DNA of 64,000 nt from Bretschneidera sinensis (lineage: Eukaryota > Streptophyta > Magnoliopsida > Brassicales > Akaniaceae): contig CM043699.1 of assembly GCA_023935145.1 (NCBI GenBank), positions 146,682,536-146,746,535 on the forward strand. The letters are read 5' to 3'. The translations under genes and the position numbers were made by a program. Of the stretch, positions 45,538 through 56,129 are shown in pieces. Positions within the stretch are counted from its first letter, which is position 1. Every line of letters begins with the position of its first letter. The notes under the pieces are model-generated. The model saw only the letters and a list, made by a program, of their open reading frames with translations, searched no databases and was not told where the DNA came from.

Positions 45538-45930
45538 AGTACACTACTAACGCATATTTTATGACAATTTGTTCTTTGAACGAGGCATCTTCTTTCACAC
45601 CTATAAATAACTATCCTATTAGCCTTCCAAGGTACTTCATTCCCACACCTTTTACGGACTTTTCTCTCTTCAAGATACTTTATTGTTCTTTCATGTTTGG
45701 GTAAAAAAAATGTTGTTTTGGTGGAGTTTCTACCTTCTAATTTGTGTAGGTTAATAAGGTACAGTGGTGATTAGGCTTGTTGCATCCCGAGGAAAGTGTG
45801 CTAAAAAACTCTATGCACCCGGTAACATTATTGAAAGAGCGCTTAGTCCGCGACTCACCCTTCGTTACCATGATCATATTGAAATTATAGTAAAGTTATT
45901 TTACGTATTTTTGAGATAAGATCAGTGTTT
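45538..45930 (+). repeat. 3' LTR of the non-autonomous element, second part (right end uncertain)
   Basis: Continues the LTR begun at 40080. A TATA box (TATAAATA, 45602-45609) and CT-rich sequence at 45660-45690 show an LTR promoter. I could not fix the right end; it lies before or near the GAGGCG-rich stretch at 45938. Confidence 0.5.
45602..45609 (+). promoter_or_regulatory. TATA box of the split LTR
   Basis: TATAAATA after CTTTCACACC, followed by TCTCTCTTCAAG about 65 bases later. Confidence 0.5.
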
Positions 45931-45937
45931 TCAGAGG

Positions 45938-46045
45938 CGAGGGCGTTGGGCGAGGCGTTTTGCCTCAATGAGGCGAGGTGTAAGTCCCGAGACGTTGGGG
46001 CGTAAGTCTTTTGAAACGTTTGAGCGTTTTGAATAAAATAATATT
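45938..46045. repeat. GAGGCG-rich repeat
   Basis: GGCGAGGCG, TGAGGCGAGG, GTTGGGGCGTAAG and related words recur within 110 bp in otherwise AT-rich DNA; GCCTCAATGAGGC is a small hairpin. A diverged related segment (TTTTGGGGCATTTTGAC followed by AATAAAATAATATTAATTAA) recurs at 46355-46400. Probably part of a dispersed repeat I cannot name. Confidence 0.5.
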
Positions 46046-47989
46046 AATTAAATTATAAAAATATTAAAAAATTGAAATAATATAAATAAATTAATTATCA
46101 ATAAACTTTACTAACTTAAGACCAATGAATGAATATTTATCAAAATATTTGTACACAAATATCAAACAATTTGATGAAAATTTTAATTACATATGATATT
46201 AGACGTACACTATCGTTTGTTGCATATGTATCTATCAATTTACACTATCGTCCTCCAACATAGTGGTTCCATTTGTAATGACGTCTAATCAAAATGTTGA
46301 AAATTTAAAATTCTGACCTAAAATGCTGAAAATCCGGGTAAGTTTTTTGAATCTTTTGGGGCATTTTGACTTTTTAATAAAATAATATTAATTAATTAAT
46401 TACAACAGTAAAATAAAAATAATTTAATTTTTAATTAATTTTTATCAAAGTTTAATACGTTACTAACTCTTTATAGTCTGATAATTATAATTTTATAAAT
46501 ATTAATATATATTTATATAAAGTATAACTTATATTTATATATTGTTGTAATTTGTAAGTGATTAATTAAATAGTTTGTAATTATTATTAAACTAGATAAC
46601 ACGTATTATATATTTGTGAAGTGTAATTATATCACATCAAGAGTACAGCTCAGTGGTAAGGTCTATAATCTTGATTATGATTTTTATTAATTTGTTTTGT
46701 TTATTTTATAGATAATGGAACACCAATATATATTCTATGTTTAAAAAAATATATAATAATATTATACAAACACTTTCGAGGTGAGACTTTTCGTGCTCAC
46801 TCTAAGAATTGCTCGAATGTTTCTCCAAACTGATCCACTTAGGTTCAACATCCAAAACCACTTAAGTTTACTTTTTTCTTCTTTTATTACTCTATTTGAA
46901 ATTAAGTTAAAATGAATTAAAAGAATTCGTTTAGAAATAAATTGAAATGAATTTTTATATTTAATTTTTTTTATATAAAATTATAAAATTGAATTAACTT
47001 TAATATTTAAAATATTTGTAATAAATAAATAATTCAAGAAGGGGAAGAGATAACGAGAAAGAGAGACATAATTCATTTGGGAAAAAATTAACGAAGTTTT
47101 TTAAAGAATAAATATTTGCAACCTTATCTATATTATGAATAAAGTTAGAGCCTCCATTTGGTGTCCATCCTTCAAAATATCCTATAAACTCCTACTTAAA
47201 TATATAAATAAATTATTTAAATAAGGTTATATATGTAACTCAATTGACTCTAACTCTCCAGATATTACACCCATGTTTTTCTCTCCCACTATCACAGTTA
47301 GACTTAACTTCCCCACTCTTCTTATCTCTCTTCTCACTATCCCACTCAGACTTAACTTCTCAACCCTCCTTATCTCTCTTATCTTCACTTCATGTTGATT
47401 TTCTCTGTTCCTTTTTATGCTTTAATTAATGAATTTTATGATTAATTCATTCAAAGAATGATTGCAACCATGTCTTTTATAGTTTGAAATCACATAAGTT
47501 AAAACTAGATTCAATCGAGATATGTTCTGCTATAGGTCTGTATATTATGTTTTCGTTATGCAATGAACTTAATATTTTAGTATGCTTTAGTTTTAGATGT
47601 CTAGAGATTGCATAGCGAAATTCAGCTCAATTAGATGTCTAGAAGTTAGTCTATCATTAGACTTATAACAACTGCGTTCTAGAAACCATAATCTGCACAG
47701 ATTCCATAGTTCAATTTTAAGCTAATGTAACTAGATCATTTTAAGACCAAATTAGACGATTCCTAAGTCGACATTTAAGATCTAAAAGTCTAATCTCTAA
47801 ACTATTTTGAATCACCTAGAAGTGTTATGTAATGAGTGAGATAACGATATTTTAGTTGATTGTATTCAAGCATGACAGATTTATTTAGCTATTGTTTTTA
47901 TCGATGAATATGCATGTGTATGTCCTTGTGCATGTGTGTGAATGAAAGGGAGTTATCGATATTGAATGAAGAATTATTGTTTAAGATAA
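46046..47989. other. gene-free AT-rich sequence
   Basis: Apart from a two-copy CT-rich tandem repeat at 47275-47395 (each copy containing CAGACTTAACTTC or CAGTTAGACTTAACTTC and CTTATCTCTCTT) nothing recognisable is present. The frame at 47244-47429 is a product of that repeat. Confidence 0.5.
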
Positions 47990-48312
47990 GTTCCAAGAAT
48001 TGCCCTTGAGTTACTGAAGCAGTTAGGTTTGGTGTAGGAGGTGCCTCCATATTTTCTTAGACACCAGGGCCAACCGGGTTGGAATGAGAGGGCAGCTCAT
48101 GTCTAGTGTGCCCATCAAATGGTTCACTGTGGCCCCGATCTGAAGCGTTATGCTCTTGGATACTAGGGAGTCCTGAGCCCTATTGTTGGCTATGGCTAGA
48201 GGCTCGAGTGGTTGGGTTGACCTTATCTTTGGAAGCGTTCTTGAGAGGCATATCAACAGATGAGTTCTTTTTCTTCTGAAGATTAAGTAGTTTCCCATAG
48301 ACGACACAAATC
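47990..48312 (-). pseudogene. start of a Tat-type internal region and gag
   Basis: Directly after the LTR end at 48313 the minus strand shows a primer-binding block, GATTTGTGTCGTCTATGGG, then an ATG at about 48252 (MPLKNASKDKVNPTTRASS) with a stop soon after; later parts continue in another frame without a clear domain. Position and composition match the poorly conserved N-terminus of Tat/Retand gag. The region is cut at about 47990 and pol is absent. Confidence 0.45.
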
Positions 48313-48856
48313 TGTTGATGCCAAAAATCTGCCAAGTAGTCAAAGAGCCGGAATGCGGTACCTACACACACGAAATGAGGAGAAAACCTAAAAGTTGTCG
48401 GAAAACCGGAGGGGTTATGCCTCTGGGGGAATCTCCGATGCCTATGTTTGAATAAAGCTTTTGAGTGAAAGGAAAGCTGAATAAAATTGTAGAGCTATGA
48501 TTAAGAGTTGAATGTACCTTTTGATGTTGAGAGCCCCTTTATATAGTGTTTCAAAGCAGAGTTCGATTACGAGAGTGATTGATTATTGAGAATCGTGATA
48601 GGAATGAGATTCCCCTTGGTTTATCCATAAGCTGGAGTGTCATAGTAGTATTAGGACATTGATGTAGAATTAGAATCATGCCCTTTGCTAGGTGTAACCA
48701 TTTGATTGATTGTTCTGTATGAGTCGTGAAATTACTTTTTTCCCTTTGAGATTGTCATATGTCATTGGATGGGAAACTTTGTCCATGAATTTACCCTTTT
48801 GCGCTTGGAGGGCGCCACGTGTCATGTAATTGGATGAGAAATTTTCCCCTACATCA
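48313..48856 (-). repeat. Tat-type 5' LTR
   Basis: Starts TGATGTAGGGGAAAATTTC at 48856 and ends GGCATCAACA at 48313 (544 bp). TATA box: minus strand CACTATATAAAGG (plus 48538-48550). It is the best-preserved copy of the LTR family also seen at 24475-24966, 26020-26198 and 30774/39026-39343. It abuts a LINE fragment at 48863. Confidence 0.7.
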
Positions 48857-48862
48857 CTCTCC

Positions 48863-49370
48863 ATGGTAGGAAAGAATTAGAAGCCACTTAGACTTGCTAG
48901 AAGTTCATTCGTTGAACATATTTAAAAAGCATAACTTGAAAGAAGGTGGACTATGGTTCCTTAATGAGCCGCCAAGCTTGCTTAAGCATAGCATGGTTCA
49001 CCTGATTAGTATTTTGAATACACAGCCCACCTTAAAGCATGCTTTCACAAATTGATCCTTTAGTACCCAATGTACATTTCGCTTACCCTCCTCTTGAACC
49101 CATAAGAAGTGGTTAATTGTCTTATCAATTTTATCACACCACGATGTGGGAAATTTAAAACAATTCATTAGGTAGAAAGAAATAGAAGAGAATTTTGACT
49201 TAATAAGTGTAAACTTAACTCTTGGTGACAAAATCTTGGCTTTCCAACAGCTAATCGACAAGCAATTTTATCCCAAATACCTTATAAGATTCTGGTTTTT
49301 TGTAGCAAAAATTAATTTCAAGCCCTAATTACCTACCCAGTTGATCAAGAAATGGGATGCCAAAAAAGGA
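48863..49370 (-). pseudogene. LINE reverse transcriptase C-terminal fragment
   Basis: Minus-strand blocks: LGRYLGL-like, WKAKILSPRVKFTLIKS, YLMNCFKFPTSWCDKIDKTINHFLW, HWVLKDQFVKACFKVG and a QAMLCKQAWRLI-like stretch, the typical thumb/connection part of plant L1-type ORF2. Frames change at the edges. It is cut at about 48860 by the Tat LTR. Confidence 0.8.
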
Positions 49371-49487
49371 AGCCATGTCCTTTTGAATAATCTGGAGTAT
49401 TAGGACTGAAAAAGGAAAAGACAATAATATTTGGACGTACATGTTGATTTTTTGTCCGCTCTAAGCACAAAAGATTACAAATTTTGG

Positions 49488-49988
49488 TTAAACCAAACCA
49501 CCATCAATTTCCCTTCCCTTTCTTGCTAAAAGATAATCATTAATCAAAATGTGATGGGTATTGTTATGGTTGTTACATAAGTCAGCCAAACTTTTAGCAT
49601 CCAAGTCAATCTCAGCACTATGAATTTGTAAATCAATAGCCATAGCAAGGCCATCTCTAAGAGACCTAAGCTTGGCAAGCATACTAGAACCATAGCTAAT
49701 GTTTCTAAAGGAACCCTTAACACAACTACCCTCATCATCTCGAATAAGGTCGCCACCACTACAAGGACTGTGGTTACCCAAAGTCGAGCCATTCATGTTT
49801 AATTTCACCCAAGGATGCAAAAAGCGGGACCGGTCGATCTCAACACGTTCAGAAGGATTTTTCAAGGAGTTGGAACAAACAATATTAGCAAATTCACAAA
49901 CTTTAAATAAAATATCAAATGCTAATGTCTTGGAGAAGTAAAACCATTTTAAAAAGAAATCAAAAGAGTTAGAGAGAGAAACTCTCAA
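49488..49988 (-). pseudogene. LINE RNase H domain fragment
   Basis: The open frame contains WVKLNMNGSTLGN, GGDLIRDDEGSCVKGSF, SSMLAKLRSLRDGLAMA and AEIDLDAKSLADL, matching the RVT_3/RNase H domain at the end of many plant LINE ORF2s. The first catalytic Asp (usual LN.DGS) is Asn and the catalytic Glu (usual AEL) is Lys, so it is inactive. In minus-strand order it precedes the RT fragment at 49370-48863, the reverse of the normal order, so the two fragments come from different copies or a rearrangement. Confidence 0.8.
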
Positions 49989-50081
49989 GCAAATTTCGCC
50001 TTCGCTACTCTTCTATGTCTCCCTTCTTTCTAATCGCTCATTTCCCCACTTGAATCAGCTGCTGTAAATCATCTTATAGTC

Positions 50082-51284
50082 ATGGGCAAAAAGAAATCAA
50101 GTCGCAAGATCACTGTCAACACTCTAGAACATAAAGATGTTGAATTTGTAAAGAATTATTTCGAAAAGAAAGCTGGTACTACAGTGAAAATGGCGAAAAT
50201 ACCTGCTACTGCAGATGATGAACAGTCCTCTGCAGCTGCTGCTCAACTTGAATAAGAAAATCTCTTTTGCACCTTGGGAGAAGATGACACTTGCTCCATT
50301 GGACTGGAGGCCGACGATGCCAGCTCTAAGAGTCACTGTTGCGAACTTATAGAAACAGTGGGCTTACCACGTTCTAGCTCCCCAGCTAGAATTACAACTG
50401 ACATGAACAATAACAGGACTCGAAATGACGGGGCTAAGAAGGCCTCATGGGTCATTCTCTTCGCAGACAACAGGAAACCCAGCAACGAGAAGCAATTGAC
50501 ACCCATCGAGTTTGATCAAGAAGAAATCTGTATTACTGAAGACAATGTAGATAATGTGTTCGATGAAATGCCGCACTGCCTGGTTGGTTACTTTGCGAGC
50601 AAGTACCTGGGCAAGCTCACCTTGAAATAGATCACCGACTCTTGGAAGGTCCCAGTTCTCGTCCAATATCACGAGAGTAGATGGATAATTTTCAAGTTTG
50701 AGAATGAAAAGTACATGATAAAGGTATTGCAAGAAGGGCCCTACATCATCTATGGTAGACCACTCCTCCTTAAGATCATGCCAAGGTTCTTTCAGTTCGA
50801 TAACGAAGAGATCAGTACCATGCCGGATTGGGTCCAGATGAAGAACCTTCCCTTAGAACTTTGGTCCTCCAAAGCTCTAAGCATGATTGGGTCTCGCTTA
50901 GGGAAGCCCATGTTTGTCGACAAGCTCACATAAAAAAAAGAAAGAATTTCTTATGCAAGAATTCTGGTGGAAATTGATGTAGCAAAGGAAGTCAAGCATA
51001 TTGTCTCCATCAAATTACCAGGAGGCATCACAATTGACCAACGAATCACATGAAAATTTGCCAAAATTTTGCAATGGATGCAAAGTAATTGGACATTCTG
51101 CAGAAATCTGTAAGTTCAAAGCTGCCCCTGTTTCAACTAAGAAAAATCCAGCTCTGCAAGCTGATCAGATTGCAGTTCATAGCTTGGACAAACAGGACAC
51201 TACAAGGCCTACAGTTACAGCTCCTCCAGTCATCTTTGGAATAGAAGCTCCAAAAGAGCCTGTTTCATCCGAGTCTCAAGAATA
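50082..51284 (+). pseudogene. LINE ORF1 protein (DUF4283 plus zinc knuckle)
   Basis: ATG at 50082 (MGKKKSSRKITVNTLE). Same-frame segments are broken by TAA at 50252, TAG at 50628 and TAA at 50931; a DUF4283 domain is recognisable ([72 protein letters not shown]). Frame changes in an A-run (50934-50941) and near 51050 lead to the zf-CCHC_4 motif FCNGCKVIGHSAEIC at 51070. A Pro/Ser/Thr-rich tail follows. The protein would bind LINE RNA. Confidence 0.8.
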
Positions 51285-51464
51285 ACAAGCTGTCTCGGCT
51301 TCTGGTTCAGCCCCAAATCAGACTGTCAAAGGCACCCATCCAACCAGTACTGAAGGTATAAGGGACAGAGATAAAAGGGCCCCTATGATTATAGGCCCCC
51401 AATCAACCATCAAGAAGAAAAAGAGTAAAGATAATGCCACTGGAACTCAAAATGAAGGGACCGA

Positions 51465-51477
51465 GGGGGGGGGGGGG
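51465..51477. repeat. G13 run at the LINE ORF1/ORF2 junction
   Basis: CCGAG-G13-ATGCCCCTCTCGG: the G run lies directly before the probable ORF2 ATG (51478), and the flanks could pair as a GC-rich hairpin. Confidence 0.9.
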
Positions 51478-53794
51478 ATGCCCCTCTCGGTATCCCATGA
51501 AAATTGCAAGATGGAATATTAGGGGCTTCCACCAGTCCATGAAATAGAATGGGGTTCTACACCTCATGAATAAAAACAACATTGACATCATCAGTATTTT
51601 GGAGACGAAGTTGAGTGAGGCTAAACTTCTCAACATCATGAAGAACAAATTCAGATTTTGGAACTAAGCCAACAACTTCCACACCCATTCTGCTGGCAAA
51701 GTGCTAATCCTCTGGAACCCATCAAAGGTTAGCCTTTCCATTATTGATTCCATACCACAAGTTATACACTGTGCTGTAAAATGCTTAACATTATCCATTT
51801 GCTTCTCTGTTAGTTTTGTCTATGGGTTTCACACAATTGTAACTCATAGGCCCCTCTGGGAAAATCTAATAGACTTCAGTAACAACTGTTCCACTCCCTA
51901 GTTGGTCTTGGGAGATTTTAACAATGTTTTCTCCATGGAGGAGGAAAAAATGGTCTACCTATCACTGCGTATGAGCTAAAGGATCCTCTATTTTGTTGCA
52001 ATGCCACGGGCCTTACAGATATAAACTCAACAGGAAGTTTTGTCACCTGGTCAAATAATCATACCTGGTGCAAATTAGACAGAGCCATGGTAAACAGTAC
52101 CTGGATCCAGAAGGGTCTGCATGTACATGCCAATTTCACTCTTCCAGGCTGCCTGTCTGATCATTCCCACTGCATAGTTTCCTTCTTTGAGAGGGAGAGA
52201 AGGGCGAAAAAAGGCCCTTTAAATTTTTCAACATGTGGGCAGACCATGAAAGCTTCCAGGCAACAGTAAATGCAAGCCGATGCAACAATTTTGAAGGCTA
52301 CAAAATGTTCAATATATGCCAGAAGCTGAAAGCATTAAAAAGGCCCATCAAACAGCTAAATGCCTGACATTTCAACCACATTTCCTTAAGAGTAGTAGAG
52401 GCAACTGATGTGCTGTTATGTATGCAACAAGAACTGCACGATAACCCTGCTGACACTGATCTCCAAGTCAGACTGGTTGATCAGAGATTATTGACTTTCA
52501 GATTGGTTGGAGCTGAGAGGAGTTTTTACTCCCAACAGGCAAAATGCAAGTTCCTAATGAAAAGAAACTCCAGCAGGAACCACATAGAAGGAATTGTAAC
52601 ACTGGAAGGCCATCAAACAACTTCCCAGAAGCAAGTTGCAGACGAGTTTGTTGGCTTTTACAAGAGCCTTCTGGGGTCCTCGGAGGTTTGCAGCCCCATT
52701 AATACTGAGGTTGTCGAGAGGGGGCCTAAAGTGAATGAGGATCAAGCTGCCAGCCTGACCAGAGAAATTTCTGAAAAGGAGATAAAAGAGGCACTATTCA
52801 GCATCGGTGATGACAAATCTCTCGGGCCAGATGAGTACACATCCACTTTCTTCAAGAAAGCTTGGGACACCATTAAAGAAGATTTTGTTGGGGCTGTTCA
52901 GGAGTTCTTCAATAATGGCAAGCTCCTCAAATAGGTAAATCACATTGCCTTGGATATGATCCCAAAAGCTAAGCATGTTACAAGGGTTGATGAGTACAGA
53001 CCCATTGCCTGCTGTAACGTCATGTACAAGGTTCTCACAAAGATTATAGCATCCCGGTTGGCTCCCATTTTGGAAAGCATAGTTCACCCATCTCAAGCTG
53101 CCTTTATCAAGCACAAAATCATGGCTTAAAACATTTACTTAGTTTAAGAACTTCTCCGAAAATACAACAGAAAGAGAATATCTCCGAGATGTATGCTCAA
53201 GATTAACTTAAGGAAGGCATTTGATTCGATCAACTGGAACGTTTTGCACAGTTTGCTCTTCAGCCTTGGCTTTCCGGCAAAATTCATCAACTGGACTATG
53301 GAGAGTGTTACCACTGCCTTATATTCCATTGCTCTGAATGGGAGTCTCCATGGGCTTTTTGAAGGCAAGAAAGGCCTCAGGCAAAAGGACCCCTTTTCCC
53401 TCTTCTTCTTCGTCCTCGGTTTAGAGTATCTTTTAAGACTTCTCTCAAGGCTGAAAGATACATATGACTTCAACTTCCACCCCAAGTGTGGACAGCTCAA
53501 GATCACTAATCTGGCTTTTACGGATGACCTTATTCTATTTGCTAGAGGTGACATCAGATCAATTAGTTCGATTATGGACTGTGTTGTTTTAGTGAATGTT
53601 TGGGTCTCCAAACTAGCATAGCCAAATCTGGCCTGATCATCGCTGGGGTTCTGAGTCTGGATCTACAAGAAATTCGTAAGGTCACTAGTTTTGAAGAAAG
53701 ATCTCTCCCATTCAGATATCTTAGGGTCCCATTGGCTTCCTCTAGATTAAATACAAGCCACTACCTTGCCCTCATTGAAAAAATCACTGCTTAC

Positions 53795-55060
53795 TGATAA
53801 GTGCTTAAATAGTCATATTTAAGCCCTTAATTTACACTTGTTAGACTCTTTATTTATATATTTTAGTAGTTTCTACTTCATTTTCGTGTTTTATGTGTTT
53901 TTCGCAGGACTTGGACAAAAAGATGATAATTTGGAGCTTTTAGAAGCAAAAATCATGTTCTGCCATCCAGCAAGCGCACCTCTATTGAGATCGAGTGCAC
54001 CAAAGCACGAGTGCACTTGAAGAAAGCTCGAGTGCACATATGCGCTCGAGCGCATCCCGCATACGCTAGAGCTCAATCATTCCAGAGGCGGCAAAGCTAG
54101 ATATAGAAAGAAGTCTCTAGGCTCCAAATAGAAAATTAGGGTTTCGGGACACTATAAGGACCCTATAAATAGCCCTGTAAAACACATAAACGATATCTTT
54201 TGTTCTAAATTTGAAGTAGCAAGCTTATGAGAGGAATTAACGACTCCTGAGTCTTCTTTGGTTTTAGCTTTATGTTTTTATTATGTTTGGAATGTTTAGT
54301 TTACTTAGCATGTGTAACTAAACTCATATAGGGCTCGATTGAAGCCTTAGTTATGCTTTTCCACATGTTCGTTCATTGATTATCTTTGCAATAGCCTTGT
54401 TAGAATGTTTAACTTGATCAATACCTGTTTGTATTTAAATTTCTCATATGTGTGTGCCTGATCAACGTATGCATGTGGTATGGATAAGTTAGTCGAATCA
54501 ATTTGGATGACCAAGTCCTGGTTCGACATTAGTAACAAGGGATATCCACACTGGATTCCCGGGTTAATTAACATGGGAAACTAGGAGCAGACCAAGCCCT
54601 AGGTCCCATGTGGTTGCCGATCTCCACAGCTCTCATGCTCTCTTAAGGAACAACTAAGTATACACCCATGCTGAATCCCTTAAGAGAGAAAAGAGTTAGA
54701 GTATACACCATGCCTAACTCGTTGCATTGGGAGATCAATAGCCTAAGGTGTGGACGAAGCCCTTAGGTTGGCAACCATTAGATATTCATGATAAGGCTAG
54801 AGCATTGACACTTTATTTAGTGGGAAAATATAATTAGGGTGGATATCGTAGTCCTATGTTCTCATTATTGTTATTTACTCACAATCAAATTTGTTATTTC
54901 TCTTTTTAAACTTGAAGAAACTAATTCTAAAACGAAATTCACCAATCCCTGTGGAAATGATCTCGCACTTGCACATTATGCTACCACAGACCTTGTGCAC
55001 TTGCAAGTAAAACTAGGACAGTTATTTGCATATTTATTTAGGTACATAATCGTTCCAACA
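53795..55060 (+). mobile_element. solo LTR of the Athila family, inside LINE ORF2
   Basis: TGATAAGTGC...CGTTCCAACA, 1266 bp, flanked by the 5-bp duplication CTTAC (53790-53794 and 55061-55065). Removing the LTR and one CTTAC brings the RT reading frame back into register on both sides. It is homologous to the Athila LTR at 10261-11590 and has a TATA box (CCTATAAATAG, about 54162). Produced by recombination between the two LTRs of a former full element. Confidence 0.95.
53985..54075. repeat. CTCGAG palindrome cluster in the solo LTR
   Basis: AGCTCGAGTGCAC, GCGCTCGAGCGCA and related words within 90 bp, at the position equivalent to the CGATCG cluster in the Athila LTR at 11286-11402; the central palindrome differs (CTCGAG versus CGATCG). 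Confidence 0.7.
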
Positions 55061-56129
55061 CTTACACCAGTGCTTTGGCTGGGACATCTCTATCATATGC
55101 GGGGAGGGTTGAACTCATCAAATAAGTCCTGCAAGGTATGGAATGTTTTTGGCTTACCATCTTCCCTACCCCTATAAATATTTTGGACAGAATCATCAAG
55201 ATTTGTTGTTCTTTTCTTTGGAGTGGCAAGATCTCTGGTTCGCAAAAAGCCCTTGTTGCTTGGAAAGATGCTTGTCTTCCAAAGGCTGAAGGGGGCCTGA
55301 GACTTTTAGATCTTAAAAGCTAGAATAATGCGCTGCTTGCTAAAGCTCTTTGGAATATCCATCACAAAAAGACTCTCTTTGGGTCAAATGGGTGGATCAC
55401 TTCTACTTGAAAGGCTCCACTATTTGGGAAGTCTCTTCAAGGCATGAGGATTCCCCTTTATAGAAAAAACTGATTGGTATTAAAAATGAGCTTTTCTTGA
55501 CTGAGTCCTCCTTACTGCAGGCCGAGGCTAAGATGCACCAATGGGAACTCCAGAATTCAATTTGTATCAAGAAGGCATATGACTTCTTTAGGCCCAAAGG
55601 TTCTAAGGCAGCATGGACTCCAATTGTGTGGAGCAGCAGCTCCACTCCAAAACATGCCTTCATCCTTTGGCTCGCGGTCAAGAACAAACTACTAACCAAG
55701 GACAAGCTTCTCTATGCTGATATGGATAGAGCCTGCCCCTTATGTCGGGCCACAGATGAATCAGTGAACCACCTATTTTTCACTTGCCGAATCAGTGCAC
55801 TCATCTGGAAAGATATCAGAGACTGGCTAGGCATCAGAAGGAACTTGAGCTCCATTAAAAGCACAGTGAAATGGTTGCAAAGAGAAGCCAAAAGGGACTG
55901 GTCCTCTTATTAAAGCTAAGCGAGCTGCCTTGGCCAGCATGGTTCATCACATATGGCTGGTTAGGAATGCCAGACAGTTTGAAGGCACGGTTGCTTCCCC
56001 AAGCAGCATAATTAGGAAAATTAAAATACATGTCTATAAAGTTGTATTTGCTCTTTTTCCTGATTTTCGTTTAAGCCTGTAATTGTTCTTAATGGTCTTA
56101 TCTCCTGGGTATGCCCGAATGGTGTTTGG

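Larger units (their letters stand above)
51478..56040 (+). pseudogene. LINE ORF2 (endonuclease, reverse transcriptase, zinc-binding C-terminus)
   Basis: Endonuclease pieces: MKIARWNIRGFHQS (51498), ISILETKLSEAK (51590), VLGDFNNVFSMEE (51905) and a RAMVN..W region near 52085. RT pieces: SLGPDEYTSTFFKKAW (52820), RVDEYRPIACCNVMYK (52985), SQAAFIK, INLRKAFDSINW (53200), GLRQKDPFSLFFFVLGLEYL (53370) and the catalytic FTDDLILFARGD (53520). After the solo LTR: LSYAGRVELI (55090), FLWSG, LPKAEGGLRLLDL (55270) and a zf-RVT domain (AWTPIVWSSSSTPKHAFILWL, CPLCRATDESVNHLFFTC, 55610-55790). Many stops; inactive. ORF2 nicks target DNA and primes reverse transcription there. Confidence 0.85.
49990..56060 (+). 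mobile_element. L1-type LINE, near full length but decayed, with a solo LTR inside
   Basis: Contains ORF1 (50082-51284), ORF2 with endonuclease, RT and zinc-binding C-terminus (51478-56040), and a 1266-bp solo LTR at 53795-55060. No terminal poly(A) and no target duplication could be fixed. The right end is uncertain because minus-strand LINE sequence follows directly. Confidence 0.8.

Noticed and set aside
46620..46680. tRNA- or SINE-like segment (AGCTCAGTGGTAAGG)
   Set aside because: Resembles a tRNA A box, but no B box, no cloverleaf and no poly(A) or poly(T) tail follow at the right distance.
47244..47429. Leu/Ser-rich frame
   Set aside because: Arises from a two-copy CT-rich repeat, not from a gene.
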